Assembly (NCBI RefSeq): GCF_964275005.1
Contig: NC_092696.1
Span: forward strand, 28,851,953 to 28,915,952
Direction of reading: 5' to 3'
DNA length: 64,000 nt
Origin: Diadema setosum
Lineage: Eukaryota; Echinodermata; Echinoidea; Diadematoida; Diadematidae
The position numbers and the translations under genes were made by a program. Positions 1 to 12,218 of the stretch are shown here, in pieces. The notes below the pieces were generated by a model that was not told the DNA's origin, did not search any database, and was given only the letters and a program-made list of their open reading frames with translations. The first letter of the stretch is position 1; each line of letters opens with the position of its first letter.

Positions 1-1113
1 CATAATAATCGTGATGTGAGCTCAGCATGAAACATTTCCCAATTCTATGTGCCGGAGTCTTGGGAGTGTGTAACAGGTGATATGCTGTTTATAGTCGTAA
101 GAACATTGTTTACTATATTTTTGTAGTCTCTCAAATTTGTTAGATGTGTAGCTCTAGTATGCTTTCACTGTCCCTGGTGCTGTGTAAATAATTATGGAGT
201 CCCGAAACTTTCACTTCAAAAAGTTTGTTAGGTGCTTCAAGAAGTGAAAGCAACGAATTTCATCATACTTCTGCGGGATATGGTTGTTGGAGTTTGATGA
301 AACCTCATGGGGATGGTTTGTAGATATGGAGATAGTTATTCGTAAATTCCATTTGATATAGTAATAGCATCCGTTTAATACTTCGGTTTCAGAAACTGAT
401 CTTTTTTTTTCCTTTTTAACAACTTGGTACAGCTAACCAATCACATTCATCTCTTTAATCAAATCTTAGAAATATTCAACAATAAAGCGAACATATGCTG
501 TTGAATTCTTTTAATGAAATACTAGAGCCAGTGTTATGAAACAAAACCAATTTGGATGTTGATGAAAATTTCATAATTTTTTATCAATAATTTGCATACT
601 TGTTTACCTTTGGAATGATGCATTCTCATATGGTTGTATTGTACCAGAAGAGTATTTCGCTCACATGTAAATGTGTCACACATTTCTTTATTGTGACCAG
701 GCCCGACCCAAATTTGTTTTTATTTTTCAGACCATTTTTGACCATTTTTAGTGCCTCGACTCCTCCCCCAAACCTTTTTGGTTTGTTTGTTTTTGTTTTG
801 TTTTGCTTTTTTTTTCATAGTATGACGCGTGGGGGGGGGAGATGGTGAGCGCCCGAAGATCACCGAAAAATCACGGGTTTTTTTGTTTTGTTGTAGTCGA
901 GATGTCTGAATATGTCATTCCGCATATTAGCTGTGTGAGCTTCTGTGGGTGTGTATGTGTGTTGTGTGTGTAGGGGGGGGGGGTTGTGAGTGTGTGTGTT
1001 TGTCTGTGTGTACCCATAATGTCTGTGTACACCCTGTGTTATAATGTGAGAATGTGCATTGTATATGTCTCTTTGTCAAAACTTCGGACTGTGTAGTGAA
1101 GTTTTCACAAAAT
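1..1113. other. Noncoding stretch
   Basis: No coding region is supported here. ORFs in this stretch are short, low in complexity and follow T-rich or GT-rich runs. A GT-rich microsatellite with a G run lies near 940-1010. Confidence 0.6.
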
Positions 1114-1900
1114 GACATTTTTGTTTGGAAGCCCATATTGGCGTACTGAGAACTGATATTTCAGCACGATTCACATCCATGGAAAGCTTGTGTGCTGTTT
1201 ATTCTCATTCATTAATAGTGAAATATTTTCAATAAGTTCAAGTACAGAAATATGAAAAAACAAACGATTGCCCGATTTCTTATGATTTGTGCTGGATACT
1301 CCATTGACAATGCGTACGCAACACTAAATATGTCACTTCGTGGTGACTGCGCACAGCGGGAAAACGATTTCATTCGTCACCACGAAGTGACATTTTTGTT
1401 TGGAAGCCCATATTGGCGTACTGAGAACTGATATTTCAGCACGATTCACATCCATGGAAAGCTTGTGTGCTGTTTATTCTCATTAATTAATAGTGAAATA
1501 TTTTCAATAAGTTCAAGTATAGAAATATGAACAAACAAACGATTGCCCGATTTCTTATGATTTGTGCTGGATACTCCATTGACAATGCGTACGCAACACT
1601 GAATATGTCACTTCGTGGTGACTGCGCACAGCGGGAAAACGATTTCTTTCGTCACCACGAACTGACATTTTTGTATGGAAGCTAATTCTGACGAAATTCT
1701 TGATGATTGATCATAAAAGAATACTCCAATAGAAAGCCTGAGTCATGTAGATTGACTACATATCAAATTCAGTGTAATCTTATTCCATTAACGCATTCAA
1801 ACATAAAGTTTAAAAACATGAAAACTTCAAACGCGATTTACTCGAAATCAACGTTCGTGCGCTAGAGCGCTAAAATGCCAGTTCGTGGTGACAGCGACGA
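1114..1900. repeat. Tandem repeat, 275-bp unit
   Basis: Two nearly identical units (1114-1388 and 1389-1663) each begin GACATTTTTGTTTGGAAGCC. A third, diverged and partial unit runs to about 1900. Each unit ends with an inverted repeat of about 14 bp (CTTCGTGGTGAC ... GTCACCACGAAG) around a short spacer. The few differences between units 1 and 2 suggest a recent duplication. No coding potential is seen. Confidence 0.9.
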
Positions 1901-2312
1901 ATTAAGCCTGTATATGACACTGGAATTGAACACTGTGAGTTGACTCTGTTATCATCGATTTCATATTACAACATTCGAATTAAGTACAAGTTTTAATCCA
2001 CTGAAAAAAGGGAGAATCAAACCAATAAAAAATCATTTACTCCATTTTCCTTTTATTGCATCAATGGTGTACCCAAGTAACCTGGGTTAACAGAGGAAAG
2101 CAGAGATTTTGAATATATTATATCAAGTTAATCAAATTCATCCCTCCTTTTCAAACTACTTCGGACATAAATCATTTCATTTTTTTTTAATCTTTGCTTG
2201 CCAAATAAAAGTTTATACAACATATTCAACTTTTTTTTTTTAATGAAAGCATAATTATGGACTATCTGACTCGAGGCTAACGTTTCAGTAATCGTTTTTT
2301 CAAAGTTCATAC

Positions 2313-2482
2313 CTGATCCATAACTCTAGTATATGACGCGGAATATAGTCCGATAGAATCCTACGTATTTTTGTTGTGCGTTTGTCCACATTACCAAGAT
2401 CATAAAGAAAGTCGAGGCCTAGCATCTCACAAAACCACGCAAGCGTAGTTTTCATTTTCTTGCTTTTGGTAGTGTTATCCAT
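2313..2482 (-). CDS. Possible orphan exon, unknown function
   Basis: A minus-strand frame opens with ATG at 2482 and runs 56 codons to a plausible 5' splice site (ATCAG|GTATGA) at 2313/2312. The peptide is mixed in composition, begins MDNTTKSKKMK and continues with LAWFCEMLGLDFLYDLG, so it is not low-complexity like its neighbours. I do not recognise a family and found no partner exon. A 40-bp direct repeat (near 2251 and 2530) flanks the segment, so it could be a transposon fragment. Confidence 0.2.
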
Positions 2483-2763
2483 TTGTACAAAATGTATTCC
2501 CTTTTTTCAGGAATGTGCCAACCAAAAATATAATTATGGAGTATCTGACTTAAGGCTAACATTTTAACATTAATCTTTATCCCCTCCCCAAACATGCCCA
2601 AAGAAGTAGATCGTTTTAGATGTGATCAATGTTATGCTAACCTGTATTTGCTGCTACAAAATAGAATAAAAACAAACAAAACAAAACCTGTATATCCATG
2701 CACTCACCCACTCTCACCTTTGCACAGAAGCTTCTTCTACTCACCCCTCCCCCATTCGTAGTA

Positions 2764-3196
2764 CAGTTGAACCTTTCTTATCCGGCCTCCCTTTATCTGG
2801 ATCTCTCTATTATACGGACGCAATCTCGCCGTGATTTTTTTTTTTTTTTTTAATAATTACGGGAGGAAAGGGGGATTCCCAACTCCTTGAGAACTCCTAC
2901 ACAAACACACATGAATTACGTATTACTTCCAACATGATTAACATACATTACATCAAATTTCCTTCCAAATTGCTTACCTTCAGACATTTTAACATCCCCA
3001 AACATCCCCAAATGTAACAATGAAAAGGTTGCAGTATACACATTACTACATGTGGTACTACAATGGGCTACATCAGTACATGTGTATGTACGGTGTATAT
3101 GTACATGTATAAAGCATTGAGTCTCCCGTATCCGGCCAAATCCCTTATCCGGATGTGCCCCGGTCCCGACTTGTCCGGATACGAGAGGTTCAACTG
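2764..3196. mobile_element. pogo/Tigger-like MITE
   Basis: The element is bounded by inverted repeats that start CAGTTGAACCTTTCTTATCC on the left and match GGATACGAGAGGTTCAACTG on the right. TA dinucleotides sit immediately outside both ends (2762-2763 and 3197-3198), the target-site duplication of Tc1/mariner and pogo elements. The 433 bp between hold no transposase, so it is nonautonomous. Confidence 0.85.
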
Positions 3197-6100
3197 TACA
3201 TTAAACCCAATTCTGTGTCAATGAGTCAAATATGCACAGATTTCACACACAATGGTTACCTATACATAGACAGGAAATAGAATCTGATGTATGGCACTCA
3301 AAGGGTTAAATGATTTGCAAAAACAAGTTGAAATTATGTGTTCTTTTCAGAATGAGTATTTAAAATCAAAGGTTCATCTTAACATGGTGGTCTTCTGCGT
3401 TTACTCGTAATAATTTGGTTGAATGATTAATGATTTTTCACAATTTTCAATGAATTTTTAAATGATTTTTTTTTTTTTTTTTTTTTTTTTACAATTCAGA
3501 TTTTTTCTTTGATTGAGATATGTATTTTTTGAAATGTACTATCTCTGGAAGATTTCTTCTGTAAATTTTGTGTTAACTTTGTCAAAAATACACAAATCGT
3601 ATCAAATCAAATTAAATCAAATCCGATTTTTTAATAGCTGTAAAGGATTTTTTTTTTTCGTTTCCGTTTCCGTTAGTTTCCGTTATATACCTTTAATGTA
3701 TTTGGATAGCAATTTTCTATTTCTGTTCTTACTTTTTTTCAGACTAACATTTGGGAAAGACTCTCACTCTGAGACTTCAGCAAGACACTTGAGGTGAAGA
3801 TTATATAGATTGGAGAATCGTTGCGAAAATGACAGTAGGATGAACTAAAATTTATATAGATGAGAAGAATGAAGACGAGGAGGATGAGAAAACAACAAAT
3901 AAACTCTAAATCTTATCTGAAACTACACTGTAATTGCAATATTGCTTTAAAGGTAGGGAATCCCATTTGCATGCCTTAAATGAAGAGTTGTATAAATACA
4001 GTGGTATACACGTATATATTGAAGAGAGTATCATTTTAGAAACTCCCATAAAGTATTGAAAGTGGAAGGTAACATTTAATACATTTTTATTGACCGTTAG
4101 ATTTTGAATTGAATTTTTTTCGGGGCTCACTGTAAATTCCAGTACATTCCTAGGCTACCTTTGTAGACCTATGCACTGCATGTGTGTCCATCATGTATAT
4201 TTTGTGAAGAAAGTTCATCAAAACTTACAAACACTTCTATATACATTCTTGCCACAACCTCTATATGTCATTACATCAGCTCTTATACTTTTAGATTTGT
4301 GTTTATAGATTAAAAAAAAATACAGAAGACTGCAACAAAAAGGCTTAAGTGTGGCTGACACACAGAACTACTGAGTAGTTGAGTTTTGTGCATTATTCAA
4401 ATTGTAGATAACTGTTGACTTCCAAATTTCTCAACAGTGGCCTAAACAAGTCCCCTGAGGTTCATATTTAATGTTTTGCTGCATTTTGGGAGGTCTGTAA
4501 AAGGCATCCCCTACCTTTAAAGGACATTATTTACCATTTGCAGATGAAACAAAAACCCAGTTTTAGTGCTTCAAAATAATTCTAAAATGCAAGTTAGGGA
4601 TCGAAACAACCAACGTAAAAATAACTATTTTCAATATAATCAATGTTAAGCATTGTGAAATATACAACAAGCGAACAAAATAATAATAAAATTGTTTCTA
4701 GACTAAACCGTCTCTAGTTAGGGTTTATTGAGAACAACTGTGATCTCTCATAATACTTTTTGCTTTTGATTGCGTATTTTTGATTTGGTAGGATACAACT
4801 GACATCATAGATGCATTAAATGTGATAACTCGGAACATTTCTTTTAAATCACTACTCCCAATGGTAAACAATACCTTTAAGCACTTTAATATTGGTCGCT
4901 GTACGTTATCAATTCCCGCTGGGCTGTCAGGAAAGTGATTGCGGTTTGACATGTCGATGAGAATAAAAAGTGGTTTTGATATCCAGCGCATTTAATATTC
5001 CACTTTACACTATGACACTGCGTCATCGCAACACGAAGCTACCTTCCATAGAATGACAGATTACACTGATCCTCCATTATGATTATAATATCATCTCGCT
5101 TGTGACGTCAGAGCTGTTAATAGCCGACATGTACGTGGTCGTCATAATCTCCATAATGCAAACTTGACGACCAAAATGAGGACAAGTACGTGTATACATA
5201 TCTCTATCAGATATCTGTTAACAGAACTGTTTAGAGATTTATATGAGTCTATATCATATAGGTCTTTTTTTTTTTTTTTTTTTTTTACCAATGCCATAAA
5301 TGTAAAGGGCCGGCCATCTTTTCAAGCAATGCTAACAATGGCGGCCCTCTGCATAATCGGTTCTTAACTACAATTGTTATTCTAATCCCTGTTGCATAAA
5401 CATGCATACTGTATATTGTATCATTAATTTCCTTTTATATCGTTTATGCAATTCAAACGACTCTGTTTTAAATTTACTTTGTATATTTCCCACATGTTCA
5501 TGATTATATAATTTATGTATATTGATTTGCTGATTGATTTATTGATTTGCAGAAAATAAAGTATCTATCAAAGAAAGAGAAAGTCCACTCAAAAGTAAAT
5601 AAAAAATAGAAAAATTATCCCTACAGAACGATTCAACCACACGATTCACACAAAAATATTTAGAGATTTATCTTCACGTAGTCCTAGTTTTCACTAATAC
5701 GATACAGTTAAAGGGGAAATCCACTCAAAAATAAAGAGAATTTAAAAGAAAGAGAAAAATATTCCCTACAGAAAAGACGATATGACATTTCGAAATTTTG
5801 CTTTTTTCGGTAAATATTTCGTGTCAATCCTTATTGATATTCAAATGAGCGAGTTGCTGATGTCATAAGTGTATGCCCTAACATTTTTTCATATGCTACA
5901 TATGAAATTTTCAAAATATGAAAATTTCTTACCTTTAGCTTATACAAGTAAAAACATGTTTTCGATCTAATTCGTTATATATCGAATAATTTCAAGAATG
6001 GGAATAACTCCGTATGTCTGTGAATGTCGACCAAGTATTATAAAACTAAATAAAAAGAGGAAGTCGAAAATAATGGGTTATTTCTGCCATCGTCGTCCCT

Positions 6101-6270
6101 ATCATGCCTATTCATATTTACAGACGTTGCTGTTTTGTGAAAACTTTTATTCTTTTCTTTGATACATCATAAGTTTTGTATTTCCTTTGTCTAAACATTA
6201 AGAAAACGTGTTATTTCTTATTTTGAGAGATCTTAAACATATTTGTCATTGAACAGTCCACGAAACTTAC
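3197..6270. other. Noncoding stretch
   Basis: No supported gene. It holds poly-T runs (near 3470 and 5263) and a pair of related segments with GAAA.TCCACTC near 5580 and 5715, probably remains of one repeat family. I looked here on the minus strand for a receptor second exon to pair with 6531-6271 and found none. Confidence 0.5.
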
Positions 6271-6531
6271 CTTATCCAAGCCAAGGTCGTACATCAACAG
6301 ACAGATCGCGTTGATAAGGTCGGCCAGGGCTATATTGCAGACGAAAATGTTGTGCTGCTTTCGCGCCTTTCGACGACCAAGAATCGTACAGACGATAACC
6401 GCGTTCAGCATCACAGCGAGAATGTGACACGGAGCGCGAACGGACCCGGCGTGCTCCGTATACCAGTCTGTTGTCGAAAACAGGGTGACGTTTTCGGTGT
6501 AATGACCCGAACTGAAGAACGAAAAGTTCAT
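6271..6531 (-). CDS. GPCR first exon, paralogue without a partner exon
   Basis: This 87-codon exon runs from ATG at 6531 to a consensus donor (GATAAG|GTAAGT) at 6271/6270 and ends in phase 0. It encodes an N-terminal tail with N-glycosylation sites, TM1 with the class A asparagine (HILAVMLNAVIVCTILG), a basic first loop (RRKARKQHN) and TM2 with LALADL-type IALADL. It is a clear paralogue of the exon at 13157-12903, with the same start, donor and phase. A gene on this strand continues towards lower coordinates, and no TM3-TM7 exon is visible down to position 1. Either its intron exceeds 6.2 kb or it is an orphan first exon from an incomplete tandem duplication. Confidence 0.75.
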
Positions 6532-6815
6532 TGTTGCCGAGAATGAACGTGTTCTTCAAGTTTTTGACATCGACAATGTTAATTGGATTGGCTACATGAG
6601 GGGACTTTGAAAGCACCCCAAAGGACTGTCAAGCGCACGATTGCACCGTCATGTTGATACTCCTCGTTAACGGGGACAGAATCGCTGTTACCGTGGCAAG
6701 GCGACAGTGTCGAAGTGTCTGGGCAATTAAAATGCGCAGCGATGATTGTGATCTTCATTAGATCTGAATATTCTGTCCTCCGGTTATCACGAACCAAACG
6801 CCATGGAAGAATCAC
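6532..6815 (-). promoter_or_regulatory. Conserved upstream segment of the GPCR paralogue
   Basis: This stretch resembles 13158-13441 upstream of the intact receptor. Shared blocks include an AGATCTGA core preceded by TTCATTAGATC or TTCATCAGATC on the plus strand, and the AAAAACYT stretch close to the ATG. It shows that the duplication included the 5' UTR and probably the promoter. No core promoter element stands out. Confidence 0.45.
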
Positions 6816-7202
6816 TTAAGGAAACTGATTAATGTGCAGTGAACACGCACTCTTTCTCTTTCTGTTACAAGAAACTTAGATTAAATGTTGCATGGTTTTG
6901 TGCTATTTTGTGGTCATCTGGCGATTACTTCTTAGTGAGAAAACGCATTAAAAAAGCAATAAGCCTGATCTGTCCTGGTTATTTAGAGTTGGTTTGGTAT
7001 TTGTGTAACCCTACCGTTTTTTCCTCCAAGAGATGCTTACATAAAGATACAAAGTATTTGAATTGACGTCTACATAATAACGAAAATACAAGTTGAGAGG
7101 AAAATAATTGCGCCTGCGTTCCCAGATTATATTAATCAGTTGATGATATGAATGTGTCCTTTATACTGTTACTGATAAAAGTTGCGGCATATTGGTGGAG
7201 TG

Positions 7203-7850
7203 TCATTGCTTGATGACCGGGGCAATGTCAGTGGTACCTACTGAAGCTTTCGTTCGACAGCACTTCCAGAAATTACTTGGTGTTATTAGCAACCTGAAAT
7301 CACGTGAGCGCCATAGGAGTATGGACGGATTAGTTGTATTGTTGAAACTCAACGCCCATAGGTTCAGCTCCGGGAGCCAGGGCGCATTACGTACTCCTGG
7401 CATGACGTTAGCGAATGAAACGAAAGAGCCCAATGCCATGGACACTACAGTTGTACCGTAAATCAGTAAGAAGGTGCGGAGTAAACGTTGATTTTCTCTC
7501 ACTTTCTGCTCGTCCACACAATGCCCGGCCGATGACACCCGCGAAATCTTGATGTAAATCAAAGAGAACGCTATCCCCGTGAAGAGAATAACGCAAATCG
7601 TCACCGCACCGTGTACTCCTGACACAATGAGCTGAGTGAGGTTGTTCGGATACAACCATTGCGTCGACGCGTGGTACCCCGCAGAAGTCGCCCACGTGAT
7701 CAGGCACGCTACAAAGCAACGCCGCGTGGTCACGATTTGGCGAGTTCCAAAAGGGTCTATCCTGAGAGTTAAGAACCAGTAGAAGACGATGTAAAAGATG
7801 CTGACGACCGACACAGAAATACTGATGAAAGCCAGCGTGGTAGTAACACC
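7203..7850 (-). CDS. GPCR exon 2 (TM3-TM7 and C-tail)
   Basis: The exon begins at acceptor CTTCAAG|GGT (7851/7850) and reads GVTTTLAFIS into TM3. It stays open to the TGA/TAA-type stop at 7205-7203. Residues 86-300 of the receptor are encoded here. Confidence 0.85.
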   Translation of the reverse strand, partial: GVTTTLAFISISVSVVSIFYIVFYWFLTLRIDPFGTRQIVTTRRCFVACLITWATSAGYHASTQWLYPNNLTQLIVSGVHGAVTICVILFTGIAFSLIYIKISRVSSAGHCVDEQKVRENQRLLRTFLLIYGTTVVSMALGSFVSFANVMPGVRNAPWLPELNLWALSFNNTTNPSILLWRSRDFRLLITPSNFWKCCRTKASVGTTDIAPVIKQ

Positions 7851-10800
7851 CTTGAAGAGAAGAATGCATTGTTGGAATCAGACTGATTGGAATCAAAGAC
7901 AGAATTAAATTTGCATCAATAAAAACATATCAACATGCGTGTATCAGAAAATAAACCCCTTGTCATTGATATTGGTACTTTCACCCGTCACTCCTACCGT
8001 ACGCTATTTCAACAAAGATATGTGTTGTTTTTTGTTTGCTTGTTTTTTATTTTGTTTTGTTTTGTTTTGTTTTGTTTTGTTTGTTTGTTTTTTGTGTGAG
8101 CGATAGTACAAGAATGCTACTTCAACTCTCCATGTAGGGGAGAGTACACGCCGGATCATTATTTGTCAATCTTTAAACTGGTTATTGTCCATTTCGTTAC
8201 AACGTATAACAAAACTGCATGATTGCTTGGGCCACATTGGCCCTATTGCCTTGAAGTTATCTTTTATGTTAAGATACGTTTGTCTGGTTTAGCTCTACAG
8301 ACACAAACTTTGGAACTATTGCGGCAAATACTTCCTGAGATATACAGTATATCCCACAAAAATTACAAACAGATTTTCGCATGGATAACACCCAATATGA
8401 TTAAACTGTCTAAAATGGTTCTTCAGATTCTTAAGATATAACATCTTAGCTCTATTTTGAAAAAAAAAAATCATTCAATTTGGTTAAGCGGTCACAGAGA
8501 AATGTGGATTGTTGTAAAGCATGTCATGAATCTGATTCTTCCAAGTTAAGAACTTTGATGCTCTTGTGTGTGAATACAATAGACAGAACTTGGAGGGAAG
8601 AGATATCTGACATCCTCTACAAAACTCCTCATTTCTCTTTGACCACTGAAGCAAATCGAATGGTGTTTTCTGTAAGATGTGGGCAATGAGTTATAGTTTC
8701 ATACCCTGAATTTGTATTTAGATTGATTCACTATTTTCTAAAGATATCATTGCGGAGGGTCCCGTTGTAATTTTGGGGGGACATACGGTATAACAAGGGA
8801 AATTGCTGTGTGAGAGTGTCCTGTTGGTATTGTTATAAAAATTGAAAATCGCACATAATTGAAAGTGAGAGGATTTCAACGTCATTTAAGTGAAGTTAGG
8901 ACATTCGATAAAATTGTAAAGAAAATCTAATTCGGTGATAAATCTGGACCCCATTAAAGACCAGCTATAGCAGCAGAATATGGGCTATCCACTCATATTC
9001 TCAGGTGGAAATAATGGAAATGAAATAAACCTGAGATATAACTTGCCCTTTTTTATAATTCTAGTAAATACGAGTGCATGGATGGTAGTGAAACTTATGC
9101 AAAATCAGAAATGCAAGGAAAACCCTCTTCGGACGATAAAATTTCGTCCACAGTAAAGTTTAACCCTATAAAACCCAAGGGGGCACATTGTGCCCCCCTA
9201 CCATATTTTCGTTTGCCACTCCTACACCCTTTACCCCATTTCAACCAAATTTGGTGACTTTTCCTAAAATCTTATTGCAAACATTTTGATATATAATTTA
9301 GCTATGTATGATGTTGCTGCTTGCCATGGCAACCGTAAACTGACAACCATGTTCATCAGATTTTGCATGATTTTCTGTTCCAATGTCAGTTAACAATATA
9401 ATAATGGATGAAATGGGAGTTTTCATGGCTGTAATTTGCTGAATGACCAAAATGTGAAGTAATTATGGTTGTGAATTACCCTGAAATGGTCTTCTTATTA
9501 TTTCCTTTATTTTTTATATGTCATAGGCATCAAACAATAGAAATGATAGAAAAAGCATTACAGCATTTTCCAAACACTACCCTTTTATTTTGTGTTATCT
9601 TTACCGAAGCTTTGCCTGTAATATCATTTGTTAATCATATATCAATCTGCAAACTCAAAATTCAATATTTTGGAAATATGAAATGTGATACCAATATAAT
9701 GTACCCATTCCAAGCAATACATCATAGGTTTCATATATTTCTTTATATTGTAATGAATAGCGCCCCCACATGTTGACCTTGAGAAATTTCAACCATAACT
9801 AATAGTGAAGGTTGACTTGCTTTTTATTTGAGGTGAATATGAAAATGATTGATATAAAATAATAACATACATAATGAGGATAAAGAAATAAAAAAAAAAC
9901 ATGATTTTAGCATATTTCCTATGTATTTCTTTATATTTTGGTAAACAGCGCCCTCACTGGATGACCTTGAGAAATTTTAAATATTGGGTCATGTAGAGTA
10001 TGAGTTGCTCTACCCATGTGCCAAATATGACGGTCATACATCATATAATAAAGAAGTTATAAGGGGGGGGCACAATGTGCCCCCCCCCCCCCCCTTGGGC
10101 CTGGAAGGGGTCAAAATAGCTTGGGCTTTATAGGGTTAAAGATGTTGTATTATTCTTATGTATCATCTCAAAGAGAATACTCGGTATTGTATTATTGTTT
10201 TGGGCTTCACTGCAAAGAAAAATATTGATCGTATTCATAAACTACAGAAACGAAATATTCGTTTGATAACCAACTATTCATAACATTTAGCACCCAGTAA
10301 AGCCATTATTTCTTAAGATGAAAATTTTACCAGTTCAAGAATGTATTTCTTCTGAAAGTGTAATTTTCATGTTTAAAGTTTGTAACAAAATTTCACAATC
10401 AATTCATTCTTCATTGTTCCATTCATGATTACAACACTAGAAATTGTCAAAGTATTCACACATCATTAAACCGGATTTCAAAAAAAAAAAAAAATCAAAC
10501 TTCCATATTTTACAACGGTAATATTCTTTGGAATACCCTTCTCCCATCAATCAAGAGTAGTGAGACTTTAAGTCAATTAAAATGCACATGTGACCGCTAC
10601 GGTACATAGATGTGCAAACTTTTTTTTTTCTCGTTGTTAGACAATGCATTGCCATGGTAACAGCATATTTTGAATGAAAATTATACAAAAGTACATTGTA
10701 CTGGATTCAGTTAACTCCCTCAGTCTTTGAGCACTCGGCTTGAAATTTGGTACATATGACCCCTATAGTACGTAGATGATCAAACTTAATCTTTCGTCAG

Positions 10801-12180
10801 TGTTGAACAATGCGTTGCCATGGTAAGAGCATTTTTTTCACTAAAAAAAAAACGTTAAAAAAATATTGTGGATTCAGCTTACAAATAGCTTGAAATTTGG
10901 CACGTGTGACAATTATGGTACGTAGATGTGCAAATTTATCTTTCGTCATCGTTGAAAATGTGTTGCCGCGGCAACAGCATATTTTGAACGAAAATCATAT
11001 AATAATGTAAATTCCCTCAGGTTTTGAGCATTTGACTTAATTTGGACACGTGCCGGTTTTGATAAATAGTTGTGCAAATTTCATTTTTTTTTTTATGTGA
11101 AATATTGTGTTGACATGATAACAGCATTTTTTAATGAAAAGCATAGATATTGTCCATTTACTTATCTTACTCAGGATTTGAGCACTTGACTTGCATGGGA
11201 TATGGTACATGTGGCTATCAGTGAGCAAAATGTGTAAATTGTAGGAAGGCAATTGTATTTTATAAATGTTATGTTTTGAGATGGATATTATCAAAATGAA
11301 TGAATGAAAATATAAAGTTAAATGAAGGCCACTGATATTTGTGATTCAGATGTCTATTGTCGAAAAAGCTTGTCTGAATGTCACGTCCCAGCATAAATAT
11401 GTTTGATCTGAATTATTTTCCTAGCCTAATCGTCAGAAATACCCATGATTGTTACCATGGCGAAGATGGCGATCATGTTATGCACACCGCATATGTCAAG
11501 ATAACAATCTTGGCCGTACACGCTTGGGTGGGATCCAATGCCAGTATGGAATACGTTCCTCTATCATAACTATTACTAAATAAACGGTGCTTATTTGGGT
11601 AGACGAAGGATAATTTGTCAACCAGTTGCAATGGAGACTACAGCTTTAATGGGGAAATGATAGAGATAAGAGACGATAAGATAAGCTTGCTCGATCTGCA
11701 AGCATTGATTTAAGAAGAAGAAGCGGATTCGGGGGAGTAATGTTAATGGTGTTTTCGCTTTTTATTTATTGCATTACTAATTACTAGCTTGGGAATATCC
11801 TTCTATTATGGTAAACATTGACCAAGTCATACAAATTATGCAAAATGGGGTAGGCAAAATATCAGTTTTCTTAGGAACATCTGCGTTCATGGAGGAATAT
11901 ATTGGTCTTCGACATCTCAAGGTAGAGAAATAAAACACCAGCTTGTAATTCATGTTCATGCTGACGTTTAATGGTAGAAAGAAGAGAAATAAAATGGAAT
12001 TGCACAAAGATTAATATCAAAGAAACACACACACACACACACACACACAAACGGCTGAGCAGAGAAAATAGTTAATGTCGAGGAATATATTCCGTATATT
12101 CTTCATCATATCTACAAACAATGTAATATGAGAAGACAAGGTTGCCTCCTGGATTAAGTAGAAGACACAAGGCGAAGATA

Positions 12181-12218
<38 letters not shown>

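Noticed and set aside
1114..1663. CRISPR array
   Set aside because: The units are 275-bp tandem copies without short repeats and variable spacers, and this is an animal genome.
6272..6616. 114-aa ORF overlapping the GPCR first exon
   Set aside because: It is another frame of the same exon; the homologous shadow also exists over 12913-13185.
7408..7896. 162-aa ORF over GPCR exon 2
   Set aside because: Alternative frame of exon 2; the frame with TM3-TM7 motifs joins exon 1 in phase.
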